This document shows positions 54,030-63,615 of a stretch of DNA of 64,000 nucleotides, one piece after another; the first letter of the stretch is position 1; each line of letters opens with the position of its first letter. The notes under the pieces are model-generated. The model saw nothing but the letters and a program-made list of their open reading frames with translations. It was not told the DNA's origin and ran no database searches. Where the stretch lies: NCBI RefSeq assembly GCF_030913705.1, contig NZ_CP133190.1:3681501-3745500 (forward strand). The letters run 5' to 3'. The DNA is from Anaerocolumna sp. MB42-C2. Lineage in GTDB: Bacteria > Bacillota > Clostridia > Lachnospirales > Lachnospiraceae. A program made the position numbers and the translations under genes.

Positions 54030-55229
54030 ATGGATCAGAATATACTCGAAATAATCAGCAATAATTTAGATATAGATTTTATAGATATGATACTTAGTAA
54101 TCCGCCGGCAGGCTCGGAAATTAATAAAATTAAGATCCGCCCGGTGTTACTGAAAGAGAAATTCATATTTCAGGTTTCTGAATTTAAAAATAAGCAGGTC
54201 TTCCATAGTAACTATACTAAGGATGAGCTGCTTAGCCGGTTGTCAGAATGGTTAGATAACTATATGAAGCAGGTTCTTTTGAGAAGACAAACCAAACAGT
54301 TAACCATATTGATCAGTAAAAAAGGTAAAGCTACCATAAAAACTAAGATCTTTGATAAAAAAGATACGATAACTGAACTAACACCTGACTTAAGCCATAA
54401 CCGGGAGAAAGTCTATATCCTGAAAGAGGGCAGTCCGGTTCCTTTTCTTATAGACTTAGGGGTAATGACTGACGAGGGTAATATAATTAAGGCAAAATAT
54501 GATAAGTTTAAGCAAATCAACCGTTTTTTGGAGTTTGTGGAGGATATAATACCTCATTTGGATACGACGAGAGAACTAACGATTATCGATTTCGGGTGCG
54601 GTAAATCATATCTGACCTTTGCCATGTATTATTATTTAAAACAATTAAAAGGTTATCCCATAAAAGTAATCGGGCTGGATTTAAAAAAGCAGGTGATTAA
54701 CGATTGCAATAAACTGGCATCCCGTTACGGTTACGACAAATTAACTTTTATTGAGGGTGATATAGCTTCTTACGAGGGTGTGGATAAGGTTGATATGGTA
54801 GTTACTCTTCATGCCTGCGATACTGCTACGGATTATGCCTTATATAAAGCTGTTTTATGGAATGCAGATGTAATTTTATCCGTACCCTGCTGTCAGCATG
54901 AATTAAACTCTCAGATGGATAATGATATGTTAAAACCTGTATTTCGTTATGGATTGATTAAAGAGCGTATTGCATCATTGACAACGGATGCCTTAAGAGC
55001 TGAACTTTTAGAGATTATCGGGTATAAAACACAAATACTAGAATTTATTGATATGGAACATACGCCAAAGAATATTCTTATTCGTGCCGTAAAAAAGCAA
55101 GTGAGCAATGCTAAAAATTCGATAGTAGATGAGAAGCTAAATTCTTATGAAGAATTAAGAAAGTTTTTGGGAGTTCAGCCGACTTTATATAAGCTGTTAT
55201 CTGATCATTTTATACCACGAAAGCAGTAA
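54030..55229 (+). CDS. SAM-dependent methyltransferase (Methyltransf_32-like)
   Basis: This 399-residue protein has the motif I ELTIIDFGCGKSYLTFAMYY at about 186, motif II VIGLDLKKQVINDCN and post-motif VVTLHACDTATDYALYKAV. The N-terminal 170 residues form a separate domain with KGKATIKTKIF. The C-terminal CCQHE after the VPCCQ loop is characteristic of the GSTCD/Methyltransf_32 group. Substrate unknown. It lies 12 bp before the next gene, so the two probably form an operon. Confidence 0.88.
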   Translation: MDQNILEIISNNLDIDFIDMILSNPPAGSEINKIKIRPVLLKEKFIFQVSEFKNKQVFHSNYTKDELLSRLSEWLDNYMKQVLLRRQTKQLTILISKKGKATIKTKIFDKKDTITELTPDLSHNREKVYILKEGSPVPFLIDLGVMTDEGNIIKAKYDKFKQINRFLEFVEDIIPHLDTTRELTIIDFGCGKSYLTFAMYYYLKQLKGYPIKVIGLDLKKQVINDCNKLASRYGYDKLTFIEGDIASYEGVDKVDMVVTLHACDTATDYALYKAVLWNADVILSVPCCQHELNSQMDNDMLKPVFRYGLIKERIASLTTDALRAELLEIIGYKTQILEFIDMEHTPKNILIRAVKKQVSNAKNSIVDEKLNSYEELRKFLGVQPTLYKLLSDHFIPRKQ

Positions 55230-55241
55230 GGAAGTGAAACT

Positions 55242-57779
55242 ATGTTAAAATTATTATACAGAATTATTATTTTATTGGCTGTCTTTGCTGCCTCTCTATT
55301 TTATTTCGGGCGGGATATTAAAGAAGAGGTGTATGATATACAGAAAACCATTGAAATGGGTGAAACCTCTTTTCCTATACTTACTATAAGATTAGATAAG
55401 AATGAAATAAACCTGCTGCATGGCTATAGTAATAACCTGAGTGCCAATTTGGTCAGAGATTCTATTACTCCCTTAGATGCAGTACAAAGCTTTGATGTAG
55501 TAATTGATGGGAAAGAAAATGATGTAAAACGTGTTATTTATGAATTACGTTCCGTATCAGATAATAATTTATTAGAGACGGACACGATAAATGCTTTAGA
55601 AAAAGAAGAAAATAAAAAGACAGCCAGGATAAAATTCAAATCAGAATTAAAAGAGGAAACTGAATATGCAGTCAAGATCACTCTGGTCACCAGTGAAAGC
55701 AGAAAAATGAATTATTACACCAGAGTAAAATTAGAGCCGTCCTCCCACTATCAGGAAAAGATGGATTTTGTAACGGATTTTCATAATGCTATTATGGATA
55801 AAAAAAAGGCAGAGAATATAGCAATGTATCTGGAACCCGATGGGGATGCGGATAATACATCATTAGCCTATGTTAATATACATTCCGGTTTTGATTTAAT
55901 ACATTGGGGAGATCTAAAGCCAAAGGTAATGGGAGATGTTATACCCACAATTAATGAAATTAATGATGACACCGCTTCTATTATGTTAAAATATATGGTT
56001 TCGGCAAAAACGGAATCCGGTGATGAGTTATATTATGTGAAAGAATTTTATCGTGTACGTTATACAACTTCAAGGATGTATCTTTTAGATTATGAACGAA
56101 CCATGGAGTCCGTATTTGATATTAAATTAACCAGTTTAGTTAAAAGTCAATTAAAACTTGGCATCACCAATCAAAAAGATACGAATCTAGTAACCAGTAC
56201 CGATAATAATAAACTTTCTTTTGTCAGCCAAAGAGAATTATGGTATTACAATTTAGCTGAGAACCAGGCAGTTAAAGTATTTTCTTTCCGGCAAAAGAAT
56301 ACAGATTATGTCAGGGATATTTACGATGAACACGATGTTAAAATTCTGAATATGGATGAGGACGGTAACATTGACTTTTGTGTATATGGCTACATGAACC
56401 GGGGTGTTTATGAAGGCCGGGTAGGTATTGTTTTATATAAATATTACAGCGGGGAAAACCGTATAGAAGAATTAGTTTATATACCAATGAATGTTACTTA
56501 CCAGATGTTAAAAGAAGAACTGGATAGTTTTAGTTATGTAAATCAACTGGATGTTTATTATTTTGCTCTTAACCATAAAATTTACTCTTATAATCTGATC
56601 ACAAAAGCTTTAACAGTGATAGCCTCCAATATAAGCAGCGAGGACTATGTTGTTAATAAGAACGATCATTTTATTGCATGGCAGAATAACAGTAATCCAA
56701 AGGAAGCCACTGAAATTATAATTTTGGATTTAGAAAGCGGTACAAAACAAAAGATTACGGCACCTACCGGTGATAATATAAATTTACTAGGTAAAATAGA
56801 TAATAATTTTATCTACGGTTATGTTAAGCATAATAGCATTTCCGAACAAATAGACGGAAGCTTATTGGTCCCCATGTATAAAATAGATATTGCTGATTCT
56901 AAGTCTCAGATTCTTAAAGAATATTCCAAGGACGGTTTTTATGTATCGGATATAACGGTAAAAGACAATGTGATAACCTTAAAACGAGTAAAGAAAAAAG
57001 GAGCTAATAAATTTGAGCCCTGTGAAGCGGATAATATTTTAAATACTGTAACCGATAAAGAGGAAACAATCGGGTTAACCGCAAGAGCAATGCAGAAAAC
57101 AATGACGGAATATTATATTTCAATGCCATCCGGTTTTAAAATGGAGAAAAAACCAAAGTCCTACAGTACGATTAACACAATTATTAATGAGGATACAACC
57201 CTTAGGTTAGAGGATTCGGAAATCATAGTCGAACCCTACACAGTTTATGCGTTTGGGGGTATAGCCGGAATATATGAACAAGCGGGGGATGCGATTAATC
57301 AGGCATATAATACCTCGGGTGTTGTATTGAATAAAAACCAGCAGAAGGTATGGGAAAGGGGTGTAAGAAGCAGTATAAAAGCTTTAAACAATATTACGCC
57401 TGTCTATACGTCAGGCGGTGTCGACAGTATTAAAGCATGTGTTCAGATGCTTCTTAATTACCGAAGCGGCGGTTTTAATTCAGGGAATATCAAATCAGGT
57501 ACGGTTAATGAAATGCTGAACCAGAATATTGGCAATTCTGTATTAAATTTAACAGGGTGCAGTCTGGATGAAGTACTTTATTATATTGATAAGAATATTC
57601 CGGTCATAGGCATGAAAGATCAGGATAATGCCGTATTGATTGTGGGTTATGATACCTATAATATAACAGTGATTGATCCGAATCTTCACCAGTCCAAAAA
57701 GATTGGACTAAATGACGGAACAGCAATGTTTGAACAGGCCGGAAATTTGTTTTTCAGTTATTTAGCAGATAATAAATAA
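55242..57779 (+). CDS. Large anchored protein with a decayed C39-like domain
   Basis: This 845-residue protein has a TM at about 5-22 and then a long extracytoplasmic part without cysteine pairs (WD/beta-propeller-like patches such as LAENQAVKVFSF and NHKIYSYNLITKALTVI). The last 150 residues resemble a bacteriocin-processing-like C39 peptidase (ACVQMLLNYRSGGFNSGNIK, LDEVLYYIDKNIPVIGMKDQ, AVLIVGYDTYNITVIDPN). The Cys in the CGPxS place and the His before VLIVGYD are not recognisable: DNAVLIVGYD has Asn-Ala where His is expected. It is probably non-catalytic. Function unknown. Confidence 0.75.
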   Translation: MLKLLYRIIILLAVFAASLFYFGRDIKEEVYDIQKTIEMGETSFPILTIRLDKNEINLLHGYSNNLSANLVRDSITPLDAVQSFDVVIDGKENDVKRVIYELRSVSDNNLLETDTINALEKEENKKTARIKFKSELKEETEYAVKITLVTSESRKMNYYTRVKLEPSSHYQEKMDFVTDFHNAIMDKKKAENIAMYLEPDGDADNTSLAYVNIHSGFDLIHWGDLKPKVMGDVIPTINEINDDTASIMLKYMVSAKTESGDELYYVKEFYRVRYTTSRMYLLDYERTMESVFDIKLTSLVKSQLKLGITNQKDTNLVTSTDNNKLSFVSQRELWYYNLAENQAVKVFSFRQKNTDYVRDIYDEHDVKILNMDEDGNIDFCVYGYMNRGVYEGRVGIVLYKYYSGENRIEELVYIPMNVTYQMLKEELDSFSYVNQLDVYYFALNHKIYSYNLITKALTVIASNISSEDYVVNKNDHFIAWQNNSNPKEATEIIILDLESGTKQKITAPTGDNINLLGKIDNNFIYGYVKHNSISEQIDGSLLVPMYKIDIADSKSQILKEYSKDGFYVSDITVKDNVITLKRVKKKGANKFEPCEADNILNTVTDKEETIGLTARAMQKTMTEYYISMPSGFKMEKKPKSYSTINTIINEDTTLRLEDSEIIVEPYTVYAFGGIAGIYEQAGDAINQAYNTSGVVLNKNQQKVWERGVRSSIKALNNITPVYTSGGVDSIKACVQMLLNYRSGGFNSGNIKSGTVNEMLNQNIGNSVLNLTGCSLDEVLYYIDKNIPVIGMKDQDNAVLIVGYDTYNITVIDPNLHQSKKIGLNDGTAMFEQAGNLFFSYLADNK

Positions 57780-57861
57780 GTTATTATTTATATTCAAATA
57801 AATTTTAGTAACCAGTTTGACTGGTTATACAACATTCTAATTTAGAAAGGGAGATTGTAAC

Positions 57862-58977
57862 ATGGATGAAAGAATAAAAGTTTTAGCTCATAATTTAGTG
57901 AATTACTCCATGAGTGTAAAAAAGGGAGAAAAAGTTTATATCCATTATGTTGGTAATTCTACAAAAGAATTGGCTGGACAAATTATTAAAGAAGTATATT
58001 TGGCCGGCGGGCTGCCATTTCCTCATTTTACCGATCAGACGATTCAAAGAGAAATGCTCTTAAATTGTACGAAAGAGCAATTAAGCCTTATGGCAGAAGT
58101 AGACGCGAAAGAAATGGCTCAGATGGATTGCTTTGTGGGTGTCCGTGGCACAGATAATGCATCTGAATTAGCGGATGTTCCTGCAGAGAATATGGAGTTA
58201 TATGAAAAATACTATAACACTCCGGTTCATCATGATATTCGTGTAAGTAAAACCAAATGGGTTGTATTACGTTATCCAAATTACGCAATGGCACAATTAG
58301 CGAATACCAGCCTTGAGAGCTTTCAGGATTTTTATTTTAATGTGTGCAACCTGGATTATTCTAAGATGGGAAAAGCTATGGAAAGTCTGGTAGCATATAT
58401 GGATAAAACAGATAGGGTTAAAATTGTGGGGCCTGGAACCGACCTTACTTTTTCCATCAAAGGAATTCCGATTATTCCTTGCGCCGGTGAGTGTAATATT
58501 CCTGACGGTGAAGTATATACTGCCCCGGTTAAAGAGTCCATTAACGGCACCCTTTCATATAATACACCGGCTGTATTCCAGGGCTTTACTTATGAGAATA
58601 TTAAATTGACCTTTAAAGACGGTAAAATTATTGATGCAACTGCGAATGATACGGAGAGAATTAATAAAGTATTTGATACGGATGAAGGTGCAAGATATAT
58701 TGGTGAATTTGCCATAGGAGTTAATCCATATGTATTAACTCCTATGAAAGATACCTTATTTGATGAAAAAATCATGGGATCTTTCCACTTTACTCCGGGC
58801 AATTGTTACGACATAGCTCCAAATGGCAATAAATCAGCAATTCACTGGGATTTAGTATGTATCCAGACTCCTGAATTCGGCGGTGGTGAGATTTATTTCG
58901 ATGATGTTTTAATACGAAAAGACGGACGTTTTGTTATCCCTGAATTAGAATGTTTAAATCCGGAAAACTTAAAATAA
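57862..58977 (+). CDS. M29-family aminopeptidase
   Basis: This 371-residue protein is of the AmpS/AmpT type. It shows the metal-binding CAGECNIPDGEVYTAPV (first Glu pair), RYIGEFAIGVNP (Glu), MGSFHFTPGNCYD (His, Tyr) and SAIHWDLVCIQT (His, Asp). Family members release N-terminal residues from peptides in the cytoplasm. GAAAGGGAG precedes the ATG. It converges with the XRE gene 58986-59339, with 8 bp between the ends and no clear terminator. Confidence 0.93.
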   Translation: MDERIKVLAHNLVNYSMSVKKGEKVYIHYVGNSTKELAGQIIKEVYLAGGLPFPHFTDQTIQREMLLNCTKEQLSLMAEVDAKEMAQMDCFVGVRGTDNASELADVPAENMELYEKYYNTPVHHDIRVSKTKWVVLRYPNYAMAQLANTSLESFQDFYFNVCNLDYSKMGKAMESLVAYMDKTDRVKIVGPGTDLTFSIKGIPIIPCAGECNIPDGEVYTAPVKESINGTLSYNTPAVFQGFTYENIKLTFKDGKIIDATANDTERINKVFDTDEGARYIGEFAIGVNPYVLTPMKDTLFDEKIMGSFHFTPGNCYDIAPNGNKSAIHWDLVCIQTPEFGGGEIYFDDVLIRKDGRFVIPELECLNPENLK

Positions 58978-58985
58978 ATATGTGG

Positions 58986-59339
58986 TTAACTTGTTTTTTT
59001 GAATAGTACTTTATCAGTGCTTATATCCCTGTCAAGGATAAGAGTCTTAATTATAAGCAGGCATTGTTCCTTATCCTGAGCAGAAAGGGAATCGAATAAA
59101 CGGTCAAATTGTACCTTGGGGGATTCAGGATTCTCTGATTTAATAATATGACCTACTAACCTGTCAATGGAAATTTCAAAATAGTCAGCTATCTTTACAA
59201 GAGTATCAATGTTAGGGGAGGAGATATCTTTTTCATAACTGCTTATCATCTGCTGTGTTATGCCAAGGGTACTCCCTAACTTACTCTGGCTGATTTTATG
59301 TTCTTTTCTCAATTTTTCTAAATTTAGACCGAATGACAT
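58986..59339 (-). CDS. XRE-family transcriptional regulator
   Basis: This 117-residue protein has a helix-turn-helix at about 6-62: LEKLRKEHKISQSKLGSTLG, ITQQMISSYEKDISSPNIDT and LVKIADYFEISIDRLVG. A C-terminal 50-residue helix region (SAQDKEQCLLIIKTLIL) may dimerise. A symmetric TTCTTAG-N8-CTAAGAA site lies 30 bp before its start and may be its own operator. It diverges from the glycosyltransferase gene (59593). Confidence 0.9.
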   Translation of the reverse strand: MSFGLNLEKLRKEHKISQSKLGSTLGITQQMISSYEKDISSPNIDTLVKIADYFEISIDRLVGHIIKSENPESPKVQFDRLFDSLSAQDKEQCLLIIKTLILDRDISTDKVLFKKTS

Positions 59340-59368
59340 ATATAACCTCCGGAAATTATTTGTAATAT

Positions 59369-59390
59369 TTCTTAGTAAAAATGCTAAGAA
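59369..59390. promoter_or_regulatory. Candidate operator of the XRE regulator
   Basis: TTCTTAG (59369-59375), 8 nt, CTAAGAA (59384-59390), with another half site, CTTAG, at 59395. It is inside the divergent spacer 59340-59592 close to the regulator start. Confidence 0.45.
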
Positions 59391-59592
59391 TTAACTTAGT
59401 ATATTACTATGCTTGGTATTCCTCATCCGCTTTTATTATATCATTGGGTATATGGCAAAACAATGAAATATTTCTTACATTTACCTTACTAAAAGTTAAT
59501 ATTTCTTAATTTATCGGAATACTGTTTTATGTTTAAATTTTATGTTTTATAATTAGGTATGGATTTTATAATCATTAGGAGGAAGATATAAA

Positions 59593-60609
59593 ATGAAACT
59601 ATTAAGTGTGGCAATACCCTGTTATAATTCAGCTGCCTATATGAAACACGCCATCCAAACATTATTAACCGGTGGTAATGACGTAGAGATTATTATCGTT
59701 GATGATGGATCAGTGGATGACACTGCAAAAATAGCAGATGAGTTTGCCGCCAAATATCCTGAAATAATCAGAGCAATTCACCAGGAAAACGGAGGACATG
59801 GAGAAGCAGTTAATACCGGACTTCTAAATGCGAAAGGTTTATACTTTAAGGTGGTTGACAGTGATGATTGGGTAAATGAAGCTGCTCTTAGAAAGGTGCT
59901 TGATAAATTAAGGGAATTAGTTCAAGACGGGCAAAGTCTGGACCTTATGCTGGCAAACTATGTTTATGAAAAGCCAAGTATCAATAAACATAAAATAATG
60001 GATTATAAAACAGCTCTGCCACAGGACCGACTCTTTACCTGGAATGATATTATGTTTTTTAAACAGAGCCAGCAAATTATAATGCATGCAGCAATTTACC
60101 GTACAAAATTATTAAAAGATTGTGGATTGAAATTACCGAAACACACCTTTTATGTGGATAATATCTTCGTGTATCATCCCCTGCCCTATGTAAAAACCAT
60201 GTATTATATGGATGTTAATCTGTACCGTTACTTTATAGGCCGTGAAGACCAGTCAGTAAATGAAAAAAATATGATAAAACGTATTGACCAACAGATTTAT
60301 ATTACGAAAATAATGATTGATGATACGGACGTTATGTTAATTAAAAATAAAAAATTGCGGAATTATATGATCAAATATCTGTGTATGATGATGACGGTTT
60401 CTTCCGTTTTTCTAATAAAAGAAAATACAGAGGAAAGTCTGGCTAAAAAACAGGAACTTTGGGATTATTTAGAGAATGCGAATAAAAAACTGTTTGTAAA
60501 GATTTATAACAGGTTCTTAGGCAGATCCATGAATCTGCCTGGTAAAGCAGGTCGTAAAATAGTTGAAGTCGGATATAAAATTTCGAGAAAAATATATGGT
60601 TTCAGTTAG
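59593..60609 (+). CDS. Family 2 glycosyltransferase
   Basis: This 338-residue protein has the GT2 start LSVAIPCYNSAAYMKHAI, then EIIIVDDGSVDDTAKIADEF, the acceptor-type QENGGHGEAVNTGL, and the DxD-like VVDSDDWVNE. There is no membrane segment. It would transfer a sugar from a nucleotide sugar to an envelope acceptor; the sugar is unknown. TTAGGAGG precedes the ATG. Its stop lies inside a hairpin terminator. Confidence 0.93.
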   Translation: MKLLSVAIPCYNSAAYMKHAIQTLLTGGNDVEIIIVDDGSVDDTAKIADEFAAKYPEIIRAIHQENGGHGEAVNTGLLNAKGLYFKVVDSDDWVNEAALRKVLDKLRELVQDGQSLDLMLANYVYEKPSINKHKIMDYKTALPQDRLFTWNDIMFFKQSQQIIMHAAIYRTKLLKDCGLKLPKHTFYVDNIFVYHPLPYVKTMYYMDVNLYRYFIGREDQSVNEKNMIKRIDQQIYITKIMIDDTDVMLIKNKKLRNYMIKYLCMMMTVSSVFLIKENTEESLAKKQELWDYLENANKKLFVKIYNRFLGRSMNLPGKAGRKIVEVGYKISRKIYGFS

Positions 60610-60643
60610 TTAACTGAAACCATATATTTTAATCTTTTTATAT
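60594..60643 (+). terminator. Terminator of the glycosyltransferase gene
   Basis: ATATGGTTTCAGTTA pairs with TAACTGAAACCATAT and overlaps the stop codon. It is followed by ATTTTAATCTTTTTAT. Confidence 0.75.
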
Positions 60644-60668
60644 TATTCAATCATATATAATGTTAATA

Positions 60669-61340
60669 TTAATACTGTGCATATACTTTCTTTTCTTTGG
60701 TTTTCGCTGCCTGCTTATAGTCACTCCAGCCATAAACCAAATAATACATTACTATACTTAATGCAATGGCAGCAATTGCGTCAAAAGCAGAATGCTGTTT
60801 TAAGAACATGGTTGAGAGAGATATTAAAACGGTTAGAATTGTAGAACCTATTCTTAACCATTTATATTTTTTTAATTGTTCACATCGAAGTATAGCTATG
60901 TTAGCACCAATCGAGTTAAATACATGAATACTGGGACATACATTCGTTGAGGTATCTGTAGCATAAAGTGCTTTAACAACCCGAATAAATATATTATCCC
61001 TACCGATAGTGGATAAATCCGGTCTTAAGTTTTGACCATTCGGCCAAATTGTATAAATAATAAGACAAATGGTCATTCCTATAAATAAAAAGGCTGTGAC
61101 TTTATAAAAATCTTCTTTTGACTTTAAGAAAAAATAAGCCACAGTTGAAAATATAAAGAAAAACCATAAATAATACGGTATTACAAACCATTCATTAAAG
61201 GGAATATAATCGTCCAACCATATATGAACGGGTGTATAATTGGTTGTTACTTTCTTTTCAAGTAAAAAAAACCATATTATATAAATAAAGAAATACGATA
61301 ATATCCAACCGTGTTTATATTTTTGAATTAGATCTTTCAA
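60669..61340 (-). CDS. PAP2-family membrane phosphatase
   Basis: This 223-residue protein has about six membrane segments. The PAP2 motifs are present in short form: CPSIHVFNSIGANIAI (the SxxH motif, PSIH) and FLKQHSAFDAIAAIAL (the HxxxD motif with the nucleophilic His). The first motif, K(x)6RP, is present as GQNLRPDLS. Family members dephosphorylate lipid phosphates such as phosphatidate or undecaprenyl diphosphate. It is convergent with the glycosyltransferase gene. Confidence 0.88.
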   Translation of the reverse strand: MKDLIQKYKHGWILSYFFIYIIWFFLLEKKVTTNYTPVHIWLDDYIPFNEWFVIPYYLWFFFIFSTVAYFFLKSKEDFYKVTAFLFIGMTICLIIYTIWPNGQNLRPDLSTIGRDNIFIRVVKALYATDTSTNVCPSIHVFNSIGANIAILRCEQLKKYKWLRIGSTILTVLISLSTMFLKQHSAFDAIAAIALSIVMYYLVYGWSDYKQAAKTKEKKVYAQY

Positions 61341-61621
61341 CTAAATCAACCTTTCTGGAATTTTGCGTTAAGCATATCCATAGACAGTATAGTTAATATA
61401 GTACAAATATATTATTGTTACTCATTCGCGATTATAGCACAAAGCGCTTCGTATCACAATATCTATTAAAGAATATTCAAATAAATTAAGGAAAATGTAA
61501 GAAATGTGAAGCCAGGTCATAACAAATGCGGCTATTCTTCAGGATTTATGCCCATAAGGCATGGGCGTTAGTGTGAAAAAAGAATTTTAAGATGCCGAAT
61601 AAACGGCATCAGAACAAGAAC

Positions 61622-61730
61622 AGTGAAAGAAAATATAAATCAGGAAAGGATGCCACATAATAATCTTTCACTATACTTTTATTGTGGCGGTACCGTTGAT
61701 CCCATCTTCGGTATGTTAGGGTGACATGTT
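61622..61730 (+). promoter_or_regulatory. Candidate structured leader RNA, copy B (before deoB)
   Basis: It has the same layout as 2011-2121. AGTGAAAGA (61622-61630) pairs with TCTTTCACT (61664-61672), with the conserved AATATAAATCAGGAAAGG segment and ATGCC in its loop. A second hairpin pairs GTACCG (61690-61695) with CGGTAT (61709-61714), where copy A has GTATCG/CGGTAT. It is followed by the ribosome site AGGGTG (61718-61723) and the ATG at 61731. Further short hairpins lie upstream (GATGCCG/CGGCATC at about 61594-61613). Confidence 0.55.
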
Positions 61731-62900
61731 ATGAAAAGAGTTTTTCTAATTGTTTTAGACAGTTTTGGTGTTGGTGAAATGCCGGATGCTGCTGATTTTG
61801 GTGATACCGGAAGTAATACATTAAAAGCCGTGTCAGGCAGTAAGGCTTTTCATGTACCGAACTTAGCTGAATTAGGTTTATTTCATTTGGACGGAGTGGA
61901 TGTGAAAGAACAAAGGGCCGAGAAAGTTTTAGGAGCTTATGCAAGAATGGCGGAAGCCTCTAAGGGTAAGGATACCACGATCGGACACTGGGAAATAGCC
62001 GGTGTTATTTCTAAAAATCCTATGCCAACTTTCCCTAATGGGTTTCCGGATGCGCTGCTTCAGGAATTTTCAAAGCGTACCGGCAGAGGTATAATCTGTA
62101 ACAGGCCATATTCCGGGACCGAGGTAATTAAAGATTACGGGGAAGAACATATGAGGACCGGAGATCTGATTGTATATACTTCTGCGGATAGTGTATTTCA
62201 AATAGCAGCCCACGAAAAAGTCGTACCGATACAGGAATTATACCGTTATTGTGAAATAGCCAGAAGTTTATGTCAAAATGACTGGGGGGTTGGCAGAATT
62301 ATTGCCAGGCCGTTTGAAGGAGAAGCCCCTGATTTTAAGAGAACTTCCAGGAGGCATGATTACTCCCTTACACCACCTGAAGCCACCATGCTGGATGAAA
62401 TAAAAGAAAAAAATCTGGATGTACTGGCTGTGGGTAAGATAAATGACATATTTGCCGGTCAGGGTATTACGGATATGGTCAGAACGGCAAACAATGCAGA
62501 GGGTATAGAGCGTACTTTGGAATATATGAAAAAAGACTTTGAGGGTTTATGTTTTACAAATCTGGTTGATTTTGATATGGTTTACGGACACCGGAACGAT
62601 GTTGAGGGATATGCGGCTGCATTAACTTATTTTGATACCAAACTGCCGGATATCATGGCAGGACTAAGGGAAGAAGATATTTTATTAATAACTGCGGATC
62701 ATGGTTGTGATCCAAGCACAGAATCCACGGATCATTCCAGGGAATATATCCCCTGTTTAATTTATGGTGCTCCTGTAAAACAGGGTATAAATTTAGGAAC
62801 CAGAAGTACGTTTGCCGATATAGCCGCTACTGTACTGGACTATTTAGATATTAAGGGAAACATTGCCGGCACTTCTTTTTGGAGTGAAATTGCAAAATAA
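61731..62900 (+). CDS. deoB: Phosphopentomutase DeoB
   Basis: This 389-residue alkaline-phosphatase-fold enzyme starts MKRVFLIVLDSFGVGEMPDA, DFGDTGSNTLKA, the family's metal-site N-terminus. GKDTTIGHWEIAG carries the phospho-Thr and metal ligands. LVDFDMVYGHRND and LLITADHGCDPSTESTDHS carry the second metal set. It converts ribose-1- and deoxyribose-1-phosphate to the 5-phosphates in nucleoside salvage. Preceded by leader element B; dtd follows after 9 bp. Confidence 0.97.
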   Translation: MKRVFLIVLDSFGVGEMPDAADFGDTGSNTLKAVSGSKAFHVPNLAELGLFHLDGVDVKEQRAEKVLGAYARMAEASKGKDTTIGHWEIAGVISKNPMPTFPNGFPDALLQEFSKRTGRGIICNRPYSGTEVIKDYGEEHMRTGDLIVYTSADSVFQIAAHEKVVPIQELYRYCEIARSLCQNDWGVGRIIARPFEGEAPDFKRTSRRHDYSLTPPEATMLDEIKEKNLDVLAVGKINDIFAGQGITDMVRTANNAEGIERTLEYMKKDFEGLCFTNLVDFDMVYGHRNDVEGYAAALTYFDTKLPDIMAGLREEDILLITADHGCDPSTESTDHSREYIPCLIYGAPVKQGINLGTRSTFADIAATVLDYLDIKGNIAGTSFWSEIAK

Positions 62901-62909
62901 GGAGTTATT

Positions 62910-63356
62910 ATGAGAATTGTAATACAAAGGGTAAAACAGGCCTTAGTAACTGTAGACGGAACCTGTATCGGCAGAATCGGTAAGGGATTATTATTACTGA
63001 TCGGTATCGGCAGGGAAGATACAAAAGAGGTAATTGATAAATATATTGATAAACTGTTAAAGCTTAGAATTTTTGCTGATGAACAGGGTAAAACGAATTT
63101 ATCTCTCAGTGACATACAGGGAGAAGTGCTGGCTGTATCCCAGTTCACCTTGTATGCTGATTGTAAAAAAGGTAACAGGCCTAATTTTTTACAGGCTGCC
63201 GACCCGTTAAAGGCTGAGGAGTTATATTTATATTTTCTTAAAAGCTGCAAAGAAAAATTAGGTAAAGTGGAAGCCGGTGAATTTGGAGCAGATATGCAGG
63301 TGGATTTAATAAATGACGGGCCTTTTACAATTGTGTTGGATGAAACCGCTTTTTAA
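62910..63356 (+). CDS. dtd: D-aminoacyl-tRNA deacylase
   Basis: This 148-residue protein shows the DTD signatures [19 protein letters not shown] (active-site SQFTLYA) and [13 protein letters not shown] (NDGPxT, the Gly-Pro partner). It removes D-amino acids from mischarged tRNAs. The deoB-dtd pair is in one transcript, with AAGGAG close to the deoB stop. Length is normal for the family. Confidence 0.97.
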   Translation: MRIVIQRVKQALVTVDGTCIGRIGKGLLLLIGIGREDTKEVIDKYIDKLLKLRIFADEQGKTNLSLSDIQGEVLAVSQFTLYADCKKGNRPNFLQAADPLKAEELYLYFLKSCKEKLGKVEAGEFGADMQVDLINDGPFTIVLDETAF

Positions 63357-63530
63357 TCTACATTTACTTAAGAATAGATTAGATTCGCCCTTATTATGAT
63401 AATAGAATTTGGCTATTACAGATAGGATAATACAAAATATAGGATTGAATAAGTGATTTTTAGTAAAAATCCGTTGCATTTCATCAAAAAAGGTGTGATG
63501 TTGCCGTCGAACGATTTCCCCCGTTTTCGT

Positions 63531-63559
63531 TTGTAACCGGTTTGTATTTAAGGTATAAT
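63531..63559 (+). promoter_or_regulatory. Probable promoter of the last gene
   Basis: TTGTAA (63531-63536), 17 nt, TATAAT (63554-63559), 57 nt before the ATG at 63616. Confidence 0.65.
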
Positions 63560-63615
63560 TAATTGCTGTAAAAAATTGGATAAGGCAAATATCTTATATA
63601 AATCGGAGGATTGTC

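Noticed and set aside
55242..57779. Active C39 peptidase that could process the RiPP at 1-4104
   Set aside because: It lies 50 kb away and the catalytic Cys/His are not recognisable.
61683..61696. GTGGCGGTACCG resembling a T-box antiterminator
   Set aside because: No stem I with specifier loop, no T-box consensus around it, and the downstream gene (deoB) is not an amino-acid-related gene; copy A lacks the match.
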